Notes: generated from the sequence alone by a model not told the origin. Shown: positions 44,384-54,095, numbered from the stretch's first letter. The stretch is 64,000 nt of DNA from Streptomyces sp. NRRL WC-3618 (GCF_001280005.1 NZ_LGDW01000478.1:40916-104915); one strand, 5' to 3'. Program-made: numbers and translations.

Positions 44384-45187
44384 ATGACGGACACAGCGAC
44401 AAGGCCGGCCGAGACAGGCACACCGAGGTACACCCAGGCGCCGCCTCGGGTCCCGCCCCGGCTCCCACACCAGTCGCCGCCCCCCGCCAGGGCCTGGACG
44501 CCGCCCCCCACGCCGGAGACCACGCCCACCACACCCCTCGTCAACCGCCCCCGGGGCCGGCACCGCAAACCCCGTCCCCGCAAGGTGCTCCTCGCGGCGG
44601 GCGGCTTCGCGCTGGCCGCCGGGGTCCTGAGCCTCGTACGGGTGACACCGGACGGCGAAGTGGGCGGCGCCGGCAGGGCGCAGGCCCTGTCCGACCTGGA
44701 CGCGGACACGAGCAGGGGGACGACGTACGGGGACACGACCGACGACACCGCGGCCGACCACACCGGCGATACGGCGGCCTCCGTCGGCGACATCCCCCGG
44801 GCGACTCCGTCGGCGAGCGCGCCCATGGGCGGCGCGACCCCCGCTCCGACGACGCCCTCGGCCGCGCTCCCCACGTCTCTCCCCAGCACGACCGGCCTCC
44901 TGCGGCGCCTGCCCCTCGACGCGCTCCCGCTCCCGACGTCTCCGGCCCCCGCCGCCGACGCCACCACGATCCCGCAGCAGCCCAGCACCTCGGCGCCGGC
45001 CACGACCCCCGGCCGGCTACGGCAGACGACTCCGCCTCCGGCCCCGGCGGCACAGCAGCCCCAGCCGACAGCGACCCCCACACCGACGCCGGAGCCCTCA
45101 ACACCGGCCCCACAGGCCTCGACGCCCGCCGGAGTGTGCGTACCGCTCATCGGCCTGTGCGTGGACCCGCTGAACCACCACCACTGA
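44384..45187 (+). CDS. Proline/threonine-rich membrane protein with a C-terminal cysteine pair
   Basis: The product is 267 residues. A Pro/Arg-rich cytoplasmic head (residues 1-65) leads to one helix, KVLLAAGGFALAAGVLSLV. The exterior portion is almost wholly disordered, with Pro, Thr, Ala and Ser (TPSASAPMGGATPAPTTPS). It ends in a short ordered-looking tail, GVCVPLIGLCVDPLNHHH, with two cysteines that may form a loop. No family is known. ATG 44384 and GTG 44381 are both possible after GGGGATGG. It converges with cya across an 18-base gap. Confidence 0.7.
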   Translation: MTDTATRPAETGTPRYTQAPPRVPPRLPHQSPPPARAWTPPPTPETTPTTPLVNRPRGRHRKPRPRKVLLAAGGFALAAGVLSLVRVTPDGEVGGAGRAQALSDLDADTSRGTTYGDTTDDTAADHTGDTAASVGDIPRATPSASAPMGGATPAPTTPSAALPTSLPSTTGLLRRLPLDALPLPTSPAPAADATTIPQQPSTSAPATTPGRLRQTTPPPAPAAQQPQPTATPTPTPEPSTPAPQASTPAGVCVPLIGLCVDPLNHHH

Positions 45188-45204
45188 GCGACCGGCAACC
45201 AGCC

Positions 45205-46329
45205 CTACCCGACAGGACCGGCCCGCCGGGTCAGCAGCCACGGCTCGATCACACCCAGCCCACGCACCGGCCGCTGCCACATCGGCTGCAACGCGAACCG
45301 GTACACCGGCGCCTCCTCGCCCTCCTTCTCCGCGGTGGCCGCGGCCTCGGCCGCCTCCGCCTCGGAGGCGGGCGCGTCCCCGGTACGGATCAGCTCCTCC
45401 GCGAACGCCGCGTCGACGAGCACCGCGTCCCGGGGCGCTATCGACGTCAATCGCGAGGCCAGATTCACCGTCGACCCGAACACATCACCCATACGGGTGG
45501 TCACCGTGCCGAAGGCCATCCCGACCCGCAGTTCCGGCATCGTCTCGTCGTTCGCCATTGTCTCGATCAGCCGCAGCGCGATCTCGGCGGCCACACCCGC
45601 GTCGTCCGCCGCGTAGAGCACCTCGTCGCCGAGCGTCTTGACGAGCCGGCCGCCGTTCGCCGCCACCAGGTCGGCGGCCGTGGTCTCGAAGGCCTCGACG
45701 AGTTCGCCGAGCTCCTCCTCCTCCATACGACGGGTCAGCCGCGTGAACCCGACGAGGTCGGCGAAGCAGACGGCGAGCCGCCGGTCGACCATCTCCTCGT
45801 CGTCGGCGGCCTGCACGACCCGCCCGGTCGCGGCGGCGAGCTGGCGCCGCCAGACGTACACGATGAACTCCTCCAGCTCGGGCAGGAGCAGCTCGATCAG
45901 CGGGTACGTCACCTCGGTGCGTGTCATTCCCGGTTCGGGCGGCTCGGTCAGCCCTTCCAGGAAGGAATCGATCTGCCACTCGGCCAGACGGGCGGTGGTC
46001 TGGCCCGTGGAGCGGGCCACCTGTACGGCCATCGCCTCGCTCAGCAGCCCCGCCTCGACCAGACCGGCGAGCCGGCGCAGCGCGAGGACGTCCGCCTCGG
46101 TCAACGCCCTCGCCTGCCCGATGTCGGCGAAGCCCATCGCCCGCCAGAAACGGGAGGCCAGTTCCATGGAGACACCGGCGCTGCGGGCGGCCTGAAAGGG
46201 GGTGTAGCGCCGCTCGGCGCCGAGGATGAGCTGTTCGAGACGCAGGGCGAGCGGGTTGTCAGCGGGGTCGACGTCCTGCGAGTCCACCCGGCTGCCCGCC
46301 GCGTCGGAGTCCATGTCGTCGACGGTCAC
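45205..46329 (-). CDS. cya: Class III adenylate cyclase
   Basis: The product is 374 residues. The N-terminal ~175 residues form an actinobacterial regulatory region with MerR-like helices (YTPFQAARSAGVSMELASRF). The cyclase domain covers ~190-345: VCFADLVGFTRLTRR with the metal aspartate, NGGRLVKTLGDEVLY with the Lys and Asp that read the adenine, and GDVFGSTVNLASRL with the transition-state Asn/Arg pair. It makes cyclic AMP, which in S. coelicolor is needed for spore germination and proper development. The protein has no membrane helices. Confidence 0.94.
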   Translation of the reverse strand: MTVDDMDSDAAGSRVDSQDVDPADNPLALRLEQLILGAERRYTPFQAARSAGVSMELASRFWRAMGFADIGQARALTEADVLALRRLAGLVEAGLLSEAMAVQVARSTGQTTARLAEWQIDSFLEGLTEPPEPGMTRTEVTYPLIELLLPELEEFIVYVWRRQLAAATGRVVQAADDEEMVDRRLAVCFADLVGFTRLTRRMEEEELGELVEAFETTAADLVAANGGRLVKTLGDEVLYAADDAGVAAEIALRLIETMANDETMPELRVGMAFGTVTTRMGDVFGSTVNLASRLTSIAPRDAVLVDAAFAEELIRTGDAPASEAEAAEAAATAEKEGEEAPVYRFALQPMWQRPVRGLGVIEPWLLTRRAGPVG

Positions 46330-46445
46330 GCCTGCTGCCCTTCCGATCTGTCACGGTCAGATATCGACCGCCCTCAACGATACGGCCTCACTCCATCAGG
46401 TCCACCAGAGACGAGCATCCCGTCCCTGGGGGCTGGCTATTTCAA

Positions 46446-46541
46446 CCCCTCCGGCGTTTGAGGAGCGGGGTCTGGGGCGGAGCCCCAGAAGGACGGGACG
46501 GGTAGGGGCGGCGGGGGCGAGAACAAAGCCCCCGCACCCGC
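46446..46541. repeat. Dispersed intergenic repeat (copy 2)
   Basis: Positions 46446-46526 are identical, base for base, to 58361-58441 (81 bases), and similarity continues to about 46541. It carries the CCCCTCCGGCGTTTGAGGAG core and an internal hairpin (CTGGGGC-GGA-GCCCCAG). It lies between birA and cya, both on the minus strand. Confidence 0.85.
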
Positions 46542-46574
46542 ACGCAGACCCACCCCACCTCACCTCACCTCACC

Positions 46575-47459
46575 TCAAGCCGGCCGCAAATGCACCACAT
46601 CCCCCGCGCCCACGGGCTCCTGAACCCCCTCCCCCGTGGCCAGCACGAGCCTCCCGTCCCCGTCCACGGCAACCGCCTCCCCCACCACACTCCGCTCCCC
46701 CGGCAACTCCGCCCGCACCATCCGCCCCAACGTCGCGCACCCCGCCGCATACGTCTCCTGCAGCCCCGACAGCACCGGATCCCCCTCCGCCGCCCGCCAC
46801 CGCGTGAACCACTGCTCCAGCGACCGCAGCACCGCCCGCAGCAGCGGATCCCGGTCCGTCGTCACGGCCCCCGCCAGCACCAGCGACCCGGCGGTCGGCA
46901 CCGGCAACTCGTCCTCGCGCAGGGTGACGTTGATGCCGATGCCGATCACCACCCCGTCCGCGCCGGCCCGCTCCGCGAGGATCCCGCCGGCCTTGCGTTC
47001 CGCGCCGCCCACGCTCACCAGCAGGTCGTTGGGCCATTTGAGTGACGTATCGACGCCCGCTGCACGTGACAGCCCCGTCGCCACCGCGACCCCGGTGAGC
47101 AGCGGCAGCCACCCCCAGCGGGCCACCGGCACCTCGGTCGGCTTGAGCAGCACGGAGAAGAACAGCCCGGAGCGAGCCGGTGCCGTCCACTGCCGGTCCA
47201 GCCGCCCGCGGCCCGCGGTCTGCTCCTCAGCGAGCAGGATCAGCCCCTCCTCCGCCTTACCGGCGTTCGCGAGGGCGACGAGGTCGGCGTTCGTGGACCC
47301 CGTACTGCGCACGACCTCCACCCCCGACCAGAGCCCACCCTCCCGGACGAGCGCCCGGCGCAGCGCACCGGCGTTCAGGGGCGGCCGGTCGAGGTCGGAC
47401 CAGCGCCCGTCGTTTCCCGCTGCTTCGTCGGTGTTGTCTGCGTCATCTCGCGGCGTCAT
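46575..47459 (-). CDS. birA: Biotin--[acetyl-CoA carboxylase] ligase (no DNA-binding domain)
   Basis: The product is 294 residues. The catalytic core has the biotinyl-AMP loop GRGR at 83-86 (TAGRGRLDRQW), LKWPNDLLV with the active-site Lys, and KAGGILAE. The C-terminal SH3-like domain follows. There is no N-terminal helix-turn-helix, so it is the monofunctional type that does not repress biotin genes. It attaches biotin to the carboxylase alpha subunit encoded at 51102, at its EAMKMEQ lysine. It is divergent from pccB. Confidence 0.94.
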   Translation of the reverse strand: MTPRDDADNTDEAAGNDGRWSDLDRPPLNAGALRRALVREGGLWSGVEVVRSTGSTNADLVALANAGKAEEGLILLAEEQTAGRGRLDRQWTAPARSGLFFSVLLKPTEVPVARWGWLPLLTGVAVATGLSRAAGVDTSLKWPNDLLVSVGGAERKAGGILAERAGADGVVIGIGINVTLREDELPVPTAGSLVLAGAVTTDRDPLLRAVLRSLEQWFTRWRAAEGDPVLSGLQETYAAGCATLGRMVRAELPGERSVVGEAVAVDGDGRLVLATGEGVQEPVGAGDVVHLRPA

Positions 47460-47579
47460 GCAAGCCACACTAGATGTGGTAAACGCCGCACTGCCGATGG
47501 GTAGGCGCCCCACTACGCTACGCATGAGTAGCCAAACCCCCTTCTGAGCACGTCACTCTTTGCAGGGAGCCGCATCCCG

Positions 47580-49184
47580 ATGGCCGAGCCGGTACAGCCG
47601 CAGCAGACCGACATCCACACCACCGCTGGCAAGCTCGCGGATCTGCAGTGCCGCGTGGAGGCGGCGACGCACGCCGGATCGGCGCGGGCTGTCGAGAAGC
47701 AGCACGCGAAGGGCAAGTTGACGGCCCGTGAGCGCGTCGAACTGCTCCTGGACGAGGGCTCGTTCGTCGAGCTGGACGAGTTCGCCACGCACCGCTCGAC
47801 CAACTTCGGGCTGGAGCTCAACCGCCCGTACGGAGACGGCGTGGTGACCGGTTACGGCACCGTCGACGGCCGCCCGGTCGCCGTGTTCTCGCAGGATTTC
47901 ACCGTGTTCGGCGGTGCGCTGGGCGAGGTCTACGGCCAGAAGATCGTCAAGGTCATGGACTTCGCGCTGAAGACCGGCTGCCCGGTCATCGGCATCAACG
48001 ACTCGGGCGGCGCCCGGATCCAGGAGGGCGTGGCGTCCCTGGGCGCGTACGGCGAGATCTTCCGCCGCAACACCCACGCGTCCGGGGTCATCCCGCAGAT
48101 CAGCCTCGTCGTGGGGCCGTGCGCCGGCGGCGCCGTCTACTCCCCGGCGATCACCGACTTCACGGTCATGGTCGACCAGACCTCGCACATGTTCATCACC
48201 GGCCCGGACGTCATCAAGACGGTCACCGGCGAGGACGTCGGCTTCGAGGAGCTGGGCGGGGCCAGGACCCACAACTCCGCCTCCGGCGTGGCCCATCACA
48301 TGGCCGGCGACGAGAAGGACGCCATCGAGTACGTCAAGCAGCTGCTGTCGTACCTGCCGTCCAACAACCTCAGCGAACCCCCGCTGTTCCCGGAGGAGGC
48401 GGACCTCGCCGTCACGGACGAGGACCGCGAGCTCGACGTCCTGATCCCGGACAGCGCGAACCAGCCGTACGACATGCACACGGTCGTCGAGCACATCCTG
48501 GACGACGCCGAGTTCTTCGAGACGCAGGCGCTCTTCGCGCCCAACATCCTCACCGGGTTCGGCCGGGTGGAGGGGCGCCCGGTCGGGATCGTCGCCAACC
48601 AGCCGATGCAGTTCGCGGGCTGCCTCGACATCGACGCGTCGGAGAAGGCGGCCCGCTTCGTCCGTACGTGTGACGCCTTCAACGTCCCGGTGATCACCTT
48701 CGTGGACGTCCCCGGCTTCCTCCCGGGCGTCGACCAGGAGCACGACGGCATCATCCGCCGGGGCGCCAAGCTGATCTACGCCTACGCGGAGGCGACCGTC
48801 CCCCTGATCACGGTCATCACCCGCAAGGCCTTCGGCGGCGCCTACGACGTCATGGGCTCCAAGCACCTGGGCGCCGACCTCAACCTCGCCTGGCCGACCG
48901 CCCAGATCGCCGTGATGGGCGCCCAGGGCGCGGTCAACATCCTGCACCGCCGCACGCTCGCCGAGGCCGAGGCGAACGGGGAGGACCTCGATGAGGTCCG
49001 CGCCCGACTGATCCGGGAGTACGAGGACCACCTCCTCAACCCCTACATCGCGGCCGAACGAGGCTACGTCGACGCGGTGATCCTGCCGTCCGACACCCGC
49101 CGCCACGTCGTACGGGGGCTGCGCCAGCTCCGTACGAAGCGCGAGTCCCTGCCCCCGAAGAAGCACGGCAACATCCCGCTGTAA
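47580..49184 (+). CDS. pccB: Acyl-CoA (propionyl-CoA) carboxylase beta subunit
   Basis: The product is 534 residues with N- and C-terminal crotonase-like carboxyltransferase halves. [13 protein letters not shown] and [19 protein letters not shown] are the oxyanion-hole motifs for acyl-CoA and biotin binding. It transfers carboxyl from carboxybiotin to propionyl- or acetyl-CoA, giving methylmalonyl-CoA or malonyl-CoA, precursors of polyketides and lipids. Specificity depends on one residue near position 420 that I cannot assign with certainty. The epsilon-subunit gene starts 12 bases after the stop, and the alpha subunit is 1.9 kb downstream. Confidence 0.95.
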   Translation: MAEPVQPQQTDIHTTAGKLADLQCRVEAATHAGSARAVEKQHAKGKLTARERVELLLDEGSFVELDEFATHRSTNFGLELNRPYGDGVVTGYGTVDGRPVAVFSQDFTVFGGALGEVYGQKIVKVMDFALKTGCPVIGINDSGGARIQEGVASLGAYGEIFRRNTHASGVIPQISLVVGPCAGGAVYSPAITDFTVMVDQTSHMFITGPDVIKTVTGEDVGFEELGGARTHNSASGVAHHMAGDEKDAIEYVKQLLSYLPSNNLSEPPLFPEEADLAVTDEDRELDVLIPDSANQPYDMHTVVEHILDDAEFFETQALFAPNILTGFGRVEGRPVGIVANQPMQFAGCLDIDASEKAARFVRTCDAFNVPVITFVDVPGFLPGVDQEHDGIIRRGAKLIYAYAEATVPLITVITRKAFGGAYDVMGSKHLGADLNLAWPTAQIAVMGAQGAVNILHRRTLAEAEANGEDLDEVRARLIREYEDHLLNPYIAAERGYVDAVILPSDTRRHVVRGLRQLRTKRESLPPKKHGNIPL

Positions 49185-49196
49185 GGAGCCGGCGTC

Positions 49197-49406
49197 ATGA
49201 CGATCAAGGTCGTACGGGGCAACCCGACCCCCGAGGAGCTCGCCGCCGCCCTGGCGGTGGTCCGAGCCCGCGCCGCGGCGGCGTCCTCCACCCCGCCCGG
49301 CGCGCCCGGCACGCGGGACGCGTGGGCGGACCCGTCCCGCATCGCCGCCCACCACCTGCCCCAGCCGGGTCCGACATCGTGGAGCCGCACCTACTGGCCG
49401 GCCTGA
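49197..49406 (+). CDS. pccE: Acyl-CoA carboxylase epsilon subunit
   Basis: The product is 69 residues. The opening IKVVRGNPTPEELAAALAVV is the signature of actinobacterial AccE/PccE, and the end RTYWPA resembles W-rich tails of such proteins. The subunit binds the alpha-beta complex and raises its activity. It lies 12 bases after pccB with GGAGCCGGC before the ATG. Confidence 0.9.
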   Translation: MTIKVVRGNPTPEELAAALAVVRARAAAASSTPPGAPGTRDAWADPSRIAAHHLPQPGPTSWSRTYWPA

Positions 49407-49439
49407 CCGGAACCGTTCGAACCAGCTGGGCGGGCAAGT

Positions 49440-49455
49440 TGAGTACGCGTACTCA
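49440..49455. promoter_or_regulatory. Perfect 16-bp palindrome between pccE and a tiny membrane gene
   Basis: TGAGTACGCGTACTCA is fully self-complementary, 34 bases before the small gene start. It is flanked by AGT on the left and GGC on the right, and its position is that of an operator or core promoter element. Confidence 0.65.
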
Positions 49456-49489
49456 GGCGCCCCACCCCGCCAGGCGGCACGCTAGTGGA

Positions 49490-49618
49490 ATGCTGTGGTC
49501 CGATCCCGAGAACGAGCCGCCGAAGGAACTGCGCGACGCGCAGCAGATGCTTCGGCGGCTGGGGTTGCTCATGGCGCTGGCCATGGTGCTCGCGATGATC
49601 GTCCTCGGCGTGCGGTAG
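49490..49618 (+). CDS. Tiny single-helix membrane protein
   Basis: The product is 42 residues: a charged head ([20 protein letters not shown]) followed by one helix, [18 protein letters not shown], and Arg. The start is ATG 49490. It lies within the carboxylase/maf block and I recall short proteins of this kind at the same place in other streptomycetes. The function is unknown. Confidence 0.68.
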   Translation: MLWSDPENEPPKELRDAQQMLRRLGLLMALAMVLAMIVLGVR

Positions 49619-49659
49619 CAGCCGTTCGGGGCCCGCCGACCCGCCGATACCCTGGCCGC

Positions 49660-50298
49660 ATGACCGATCAGCCTCAGTCTCAACCGCAGCCGCGCCGCCG
49701 TCTCGTGCTCGCCTCCCAGTCACCCGCCCGGCTCAACCTGCTCAGGCAGGCCGGACTCGACCCCGAGGTGATCGTCAGCGGGTTCGACGAGGACGCCGTG
49801 ACCGCGCCGACCCCGGCGGAGCTCGCCCTCGTCCTCGCCGAGGCCAAGGCCGCCGTGGTGGCCGCACAGGCCGAAGTGCGGGGCGCCCTGGTGATCGGCT
49901 GCGACTCCGTCCTCGAGCTGGACGGCGAGGCGTACGGCAAGCCCGCCGACGCGGAGGAGGCCACCGCCCGCTGGAAGTCGATGCGCGGCCGGGAGGGCAT
50001 CCTCCAGACCGGGCACTGCGTCCACGACACGGCGACGGGACGGCATGTCTCGGCCATCGCGTCCACCGTGGTCCGCTTCGGCGAGCCGACGGACGACGAG
50101 ATCGCCGCGTACGTCGCCTCGGGCGAGCCCCTCCACGTCGCCGGCGCGTTCACCCTCGACGGCCGCTCGGCACCGTTCATCGACGGCATCGACGGCAGCC
50201 ACGGCAACGTCATCGGCATCAGCCTGCCGCTCGTCCGTACCCTGCTCGCCGAACTGGGCGTCAGCATCACGGAGTTGTGGACACCTAGCGAGAAGTAG
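49660..50298 (+). CDS. maf: Maf family nucleoside triphosphate pyrophosphatase
   Basis: The product is 212 residues. [18 protein letters not shown] is the Maf signature, followed by DEDAV and [13 protein letters not shown]. Maf proteins hydrolyse modified or non-canonical dTTP/UTP-type nucleotides and so clean the nucleotide pool; an older link is to septum formation. In actinobacteria the gene is commonly in this carboxylase cluster. ATG 49660 gives a usual length; the frame is open further upstream. Confidence 0.93.
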   Translation: MTDQPQSQPQPRRRLVLASQSPARLNLLRQAGLDPEVIVSGFDEDAVTAPTPAELALVLAEAKAAVVAAQAEVRGALVIGCDSVLELDGEAYGKPADAEEATARWKSMRGREGILQTGHCVHDTATGRHVSAIASTVVRFGEPTDDEIAAYVASGEPLHVAGAFTLDGRSAPFIDGIDGSHGNVIGISLPLVRTLLAELGVSITELWTPSEK

Positions 50299-50301
50299 CG
50301 G

Positions 50302-50715
50302 TCAGGGGGTGCTGGGGGTCGCCTCGTACCTGTCGTACGTCATGAGCAGGAGCACCACCAGCGCGAGCACCACGACCATGGTCAGGAACGCCGGCACACC
50401 CACCAGGCCCCACGCGAACGCGCCCAGCAGCGCTTGTACGACGGCGACGCTGATCAGCAGGACGCGGCCGAGGCCGGCCGGGGAGCGGTCGCGCAGGGCG
50501 ACGAGCAGGGCCACCACGCCGCACAGCGCGAGGTAGGCGCCGAAGACCACGCCGCCGATCTTCGAGGACAGGGACATCATGTCCGGGTCGAGACCGGCGA
50601 GGGACATCTGCTGGTGGTCGACGACGATCCCGAGGAACCAGTTCAGCGCGGCGATGCCGAACGCCTCCACGAAGAGGACGACCGCGACGATCCATGCCAC
50701 CGGTCTGCGGACCAC
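50302..50715 (-). CDS. Small polytopic membrane protein
   Basis: The product is 137 residues with four predicted helices: AWIVAVVLFVEAFGIAALNW, IGGVVFGAYLALCGVVALLV, VLLISVAVVQALLGAFAWGL and AFLTMVVVLALVVLLLM. The loop DHQQMSLAGLDPDMM lies between the first two. No family or function is recognised. It converges with maf (the stops are three bases apart). Confidence 0.8.
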   Translation of the reverse strand: MVRRPVAWIVAVVLFVEAFGIAALNWFLGIVVDHQQMSLAGLDPDMMSLSSKIGGVVFGAYLALCGVVALLVALRDRSPAGLGRVLLISVAVVQALLGAFAWGLVGVPAFLTMVVVLALVVLLLMTYDRYEATPSTP

Positions 50716-51101
50716 CGGCCCCCACCCACTTTCGACTGCCGTGCGAGCAAGCCTGCTGTTGCCACTAGTACGTTCGGTACATCCTGAACGCTACTCACGG
50801 GTAAACGCGCGGACAAGGGTTGGGCACAGGTTCATCGGCGGGCAAAGAATCACTGGGCCATTCGTAGGGTCCCCACAAAGAAACCAAGTGGGCCGCAGCA
50901 CGCTCTCACAGAGACCTTGACCACATCAGGGGACTAGGGTTTCCGGATGGAGTCCTGCGTACATAGGTGCGACAAGGGATTTCGTGGGTCGAGCAAGCCT
51001 CGCATCACGCTCCGTGTGGGCAAGCTCACCAGTGAGGACGGGTCGATACGCCGTGTCGGCTGTCCCTAAACTCGGCTTGTTTCAAGGAGGGAGCCTCAAT
51101 C
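50716..51101. other. Long leader region before the carboxylase alpha subunit gene
   Basis: This 386-base gap separates divergent genes. No protein-coding signal is convincing in it. TTGACC at 50917-50922 and TAGGGT at 50935-50940 look like promoter hexamers, but the 12-base spacing is too short for a standard sigma-70 promoter. The last 20 bases hold the strong AAGGAGGGAGC site for GTG 51102. The long 5' region may contain several promoters. Confidence 0.45.
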
Positions 51102-52874
51102 GTGCGCAAGGTGCTCATCGCCAACCGTGGCGAAATCGCTGTCCGCGTTGCCCGGGCCTGCCGGGATGCCGGGATCGCGAGCGTGGCCGTGTACGCCGAC
51201 CCGGACCGGGACGCTCTGCATGTCCGCGCCGCGGATGAGGCGTTCGCCCTGGGCGGTGACACCCCGGCGACCAGCTATCTCGACATCGCCAAGGTGCTGC
51301 AAGCCGCCAAGGACTCCGGAGCGGACGCGATCCACCCCGGATACGGCTTCCTCTCCGAGAACGCCGACTTCGCCCAGGCCGTCATCGACGCCGATCTGAC
51401 CTGGATCGGCCCGCCCCCGCAGGCCATCCGTGACCTCGGCGACAAGGTCGCCGCCCGGCACATCGCCCAGCGCGCCGGTGCCCCGCTCGTGGCGGGCACG
51501 CCCGACCCGGTCTCGGGCTCGGACGAGGTCGTCGCGTTCGCCAGGGAACACGGCCTGCCCATCGCGATCAAGGCCGCCTTCGGCGGTGGCGGACGCGGTC
51601 TGAAGGTCGCCCGCACCCTCGAAGAGGTCCCGGAGCTGTACGACTCCGCGGTCCGTGAGGCCGTGGCGGCGTTCGGACGCGGCGAGTGCTTCGTCGAGCG
51701 CTACCTCGACAAGCCCAGGCACGTGGAGACGCAGTGCCTGGCCGACTCCCACGGCAACGTGGTCGTCGTGTCGACCCGTGACTGCTCGCTCCAGCGCCGC
51801 CACCAGAAGCTGGTCGAGGAGGCTCCGGCGCCGTTCCTGACCGAGGCCCAGGTGGCGGAGCTGTACTCCTCCTCCAAGGCGATCCTGAAGGAAGCCGGCT
51901 ACGTCGGCGCCGGGACCGTCGAGTTCCTCGTCGGCACGGACGGCACGATCTCCTTCCTGGAGGTCAACACCCGTCTCCAGGTGGAGCACCCGGTCACCGA
52001 GGAGGTCGCCGGCCTCGACCTCGTACGCGAGATGTTCCGGATCGCCGACGGCGAGGAACTCGGCTACGGCGACCCCGAACTGCGCGGCCATTCCTTCGAG
52101 TTCCGCATCAACGGCGAGGACCCGGGCCGCGGCTTCCTGCCCGCCCCCGGCACCGTCACCACCTTCGCCCCGCCGTCGGGCCCGGGCGTCCGCCTGGACG
52201 CGGGCGTGGAGTCCGGCAGCGTCATCGGCCCGGCCTGGGACTCGCTCCTCGCCAAGCTGATCGTCACCGGCGCCACCCGCGAACAGGCCCTGCAGCGGGC
52301 CGCCCGGGCTCTGGCCGAGTTCCAGGTCGAGGGCATGGCCACCGCCATCCCCTTCCACCGCAAGGTGGTCGCCGACCCGGCCTTCGCGCCCGAACTCACC
52401 GGCTCCGACGCCCCGTTCACGGTCCACACCCGGTGGATCGAGACCGAGTTCGTCAACGACATCCCGGCCTTCGCCGCACCCGCCGATGTCGAGGCGGACG
52501 AGGAGGCGGGCCGCGAGACCGTGGTCGTCGAGGTCGGCGGCAAGCGCCTCGAGGTCTCCCTGCCGGTCTCGCTGGGCATGTCCCTCGCCCGCACCGGTCT
52601 CGCGGCGGGCGCCAAGCCCAAGCGCCGCGCGGCCAAGAAGTCGGGCCCGGCGGCCTCCGGCGACACCCTCGCCTCCCCGATGCAGGGCACCATCGTCAAG
52701 GTGGCCGTCGAGGAGGGCCAGGAAGTCAAGGAGGGCGACCTGATCGTCGTCCTCGAAGCGATGAAAATGGAACAGCCCCTCAACGCCCACAAGGCCGGCA
52801 CCATCAAGGCCCTGGCAGCAGAAGTAGGCGCCTCCCTCACCTCGGGCGCCCCCATCTGCGAAATCAAGGACTGA
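51102..52874 (+). CDS. accA: Acyl-CoA carboxylase alpha subunit (biotin carboxylase plus carrier)
   Basis: The product is 590 residues. The biotin carboxylase part covers ~1-450: [16 protein letters not shown], the ATP loop [13 protein letters not shown] and [15 protein letters not shown] linker rich in Ala and Lys leads to the biotin-carrier domain with EAMKMEQ; the biotinylated residue is Lys555. It serves as the shared alpha subunit for acetyl- and propionyl-CoA carboxylases. GTG 51102 follows AAGGAGGGAGC. Biotin comes from BirA encoded 4 kb upstream. Confidence 0.97.
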   Translation: MRKVLIANRGEIAVRVARACRDAGIASVAVYADPDRDALHVRAADEAFALGGDTPATSYLDIAKVLQAAKDSGADAIHPGYGFLSENADFAQAVIDADLTWIGPPPQAIRDLGDKVAARHIAQRAGAPLVAGTPDPVSGSDEVVAFAREHGLPIAIKAAFGGGGRGLKVARTLEEVPELYDSAVREAVAAFGRGECFVERYLDKPRHVETQCLADSHGNVVVVSTRDCSLQRRHQKLVEEAPAPFLTEAQVAELYSSSKAILKEAGYVGAGTVEFLVGTDGTISFLEVNTRLQVEHPVTEEVAGLDLVREMFRIADGEELGYGDPELRGHSFEFRINGEDPGRGFLPAPGTVTTFAPPSGPGVRLDAGVESGSVIGPAWDSLLAKLIVTGATREQALQRAARALAEFQVEGMATAIPFHRKVVADPAFAPELTGSDAPFTVHTRWIETEFVNDIPAFAAPADVEADEEAGRETVVVEVGGKRLEVSLPVSLGMSLARTGLAAGAKPKRRAAKKSGPAASGDTLASPMQGTIVKVAVEEGQEVKEGDLIVVLEAMKMEQPLNAHKAGTIKALAAEVGASLTSGAPICEIKD

Positions 52875-52889
52875 CGACACAACATTCAA

Positions 52890-52931
52890 GAAGCGCCCGG
52901 CGGCCTGAGCAATCAGACCGCCGGGCGCTTC
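52890..52931 (+). terminator. Terminator of the carboxylase alpha subunit gene
   Basis: Two perfect 14-base arms (52890-52903, 52918-52931) with an inner CTGA/TCAG pairing, followed by ATTTCCT. It begins 15 bases after the stop codon. Confidence 0.92.
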
Positions 52932-52969
52932 ATTTCCTGACGCAGGGTGCGTACAACCCCCTGCCTCCA

Positions 52970-53386
52970 GGGGCACGGGGAACTACGCGGCCTTCAGGGC
53001 ACGGGCAACCACGCCACCTTCCAGGCACCGGGAACCGCGCAGTCTTCAGGGGCGCGGGGAACTGCGCAGTCTTCAGGGCACGAGGAACCACGCCGCCTTC
53101 CGGACGCCGGGAACCACGCAGCCTCCAGGGGCGCGGGGAACTGCGCAGTCTTTAGGGCACGAGGAACCACGCCGCCTTCCGGACGCCGGGAACCACGCAG
53201 CCTCCAGGGGCGCGGGGAACTGCGCGGTCTTTAGGACACGGGCAAACCACGCCGCCTTCCAGGCACCGGGAACCGCGCAGTCTTTTAGGGGCGCGGGGAA
53301 CTGCGCGGTCTTTAGGACACGGGCAAACCACGCCGCCTTCCAGGCACCGGGAACCGCGCAGTCCTTTAGGGGCGCGGGGAACTGCT
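52970..53386. repeat. Nested tandem repeat: five 79-81 bp units of about 26-bp subunits
   Basis: GGGGCGCGG-type unit starts are at 52970, 53049, 53128, 53207, 53288 and 53369, giving periods of 79, 79, 79, 81 and 81. Each unit contains three related 26-27-base subunits of the type GGGCxCGGGGAACyxCGCxG, then yCTTCA or similar. The period is not a multiple of three and reading frames change in each copy, so it is not coding. Nothing else occupies the gap between accA and the TetR gene. It is related to short repeats common in streptomycete intergenic DNA. Confidence 0.9.
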
Positions 53387-53487
53387 GACAAGCCCCCACC
53401 GCAGCCGCACCCGCCCGACAACCGCAACGCACCCCACCCGATGGCATGCTGAACCCACGGAACAAGCACACGAAGGGCAAGCGAACC

Positions 53488-54063
53488 ATGGCCCAGCCGC
53501 CGGCAGGCCTCCGCGCCGACGCCCGCCGCAACTACGAACGCCTGCTAGCCGAAGCACGCTCCGCCTTCGCAGAGCACGGCGCGAACGCCTCCCTTGAGGA
53601 CGTGGCACGCCGCGCCGGCGTCGGCATCGGCACGCTCTACCGCCACTTCCCCAACCGCCACGCCCTGCTCAGCGCCGTCTTCGAGGACGCGGTCAGCGAC
53701 CTGCTGGCCCGCTCCCGCGAACTACTGACCGCCCCGGAGCCATGCACCGCACTGGTCACCTGGCTGCGCGAGATCGTCACGCACGCCGGCGAGTACCGCG
53801 GCCTGGCACGGGCACTCATGTCCGCGTCCCACGACGCCGACTCGGCCCTGGCCAGGTGCAGCAACCCGATGCGGGAGGCGGGCGCGGCCCTGCTCACCCG
53901 CGCCCAGCAGGCCGGCACCCTGCGCGCCGACGTCGCCATCGGCGACCTGCTCCAGCTCACCCACGCCATCGCGCTGGCGGCCGAGGAGACCCCGGACGAC
54001 CCGGACCTGGCCGACCGCCTCCTGACCCTCACCCTGCGGGGCCTGAAGGCCGTACCCCGGTAA
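53488..54063 (+). CDS. TetR-family transcriptional regulator
   Basis: The product is 191 residues. The helix-turn-helix lies in residues ~15-60: AEHGANASLEDVARRAGVGI and GTLYRHFPNRHALL. The C-terminal ligand domain is of the TetR_C type with EYRGLARALMSASHD. Likely a repressor of efflux or oxidoreductase genes; the gene is isolated on the plus strand after the tandem-repeat block, so no target is evident. The start ATG 53488 has only a weak site (AAGGGCAAG). Confidence 0.91.
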   Translation: MAQPPAGLRADARRNYERLLAEARSAFAEHGANASLEDVARRAGVGIGTLYRHFPNRHALLSAVFEDAVSDLLARSRELLTAPEPCTALVTWLREIVTHAGEYRGLARALMSASHDADSALARCSNPMREAGAALLTRAQQAGTLRADVAIGDLLQLTHAIALAAEETPDDPDLADRLLTLTLRGLKAVPR

Positions 54064-54095
54064 GCAACCGGCAACCCGCCCGGTTCGTACGGCGG

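Noticed and set aside
47553..49355. 600-codon minus-strand frame opposite pccB
   Set aside because: No motifs; pccB and pccE on the plus strand explain the region.
50917..50940. TTGACC ... TAGGGT as a sigma-70 promoter for accA
   Set aside because: The spacing of 12 bases is too short; it is mentioned only in the leader-region entry.
52970..53386. Regular repeat considered as a CRISPR array
   Set aside because: Units are contiguous and wholly similar, with no unique spacers and no cas genes nearby.
52947..53531. Open frames through the tandem repeat on both strands
   Set aside because: The 79-81 bp period shifts frame at each unit and the products are simple repeats; no start site is convincing.
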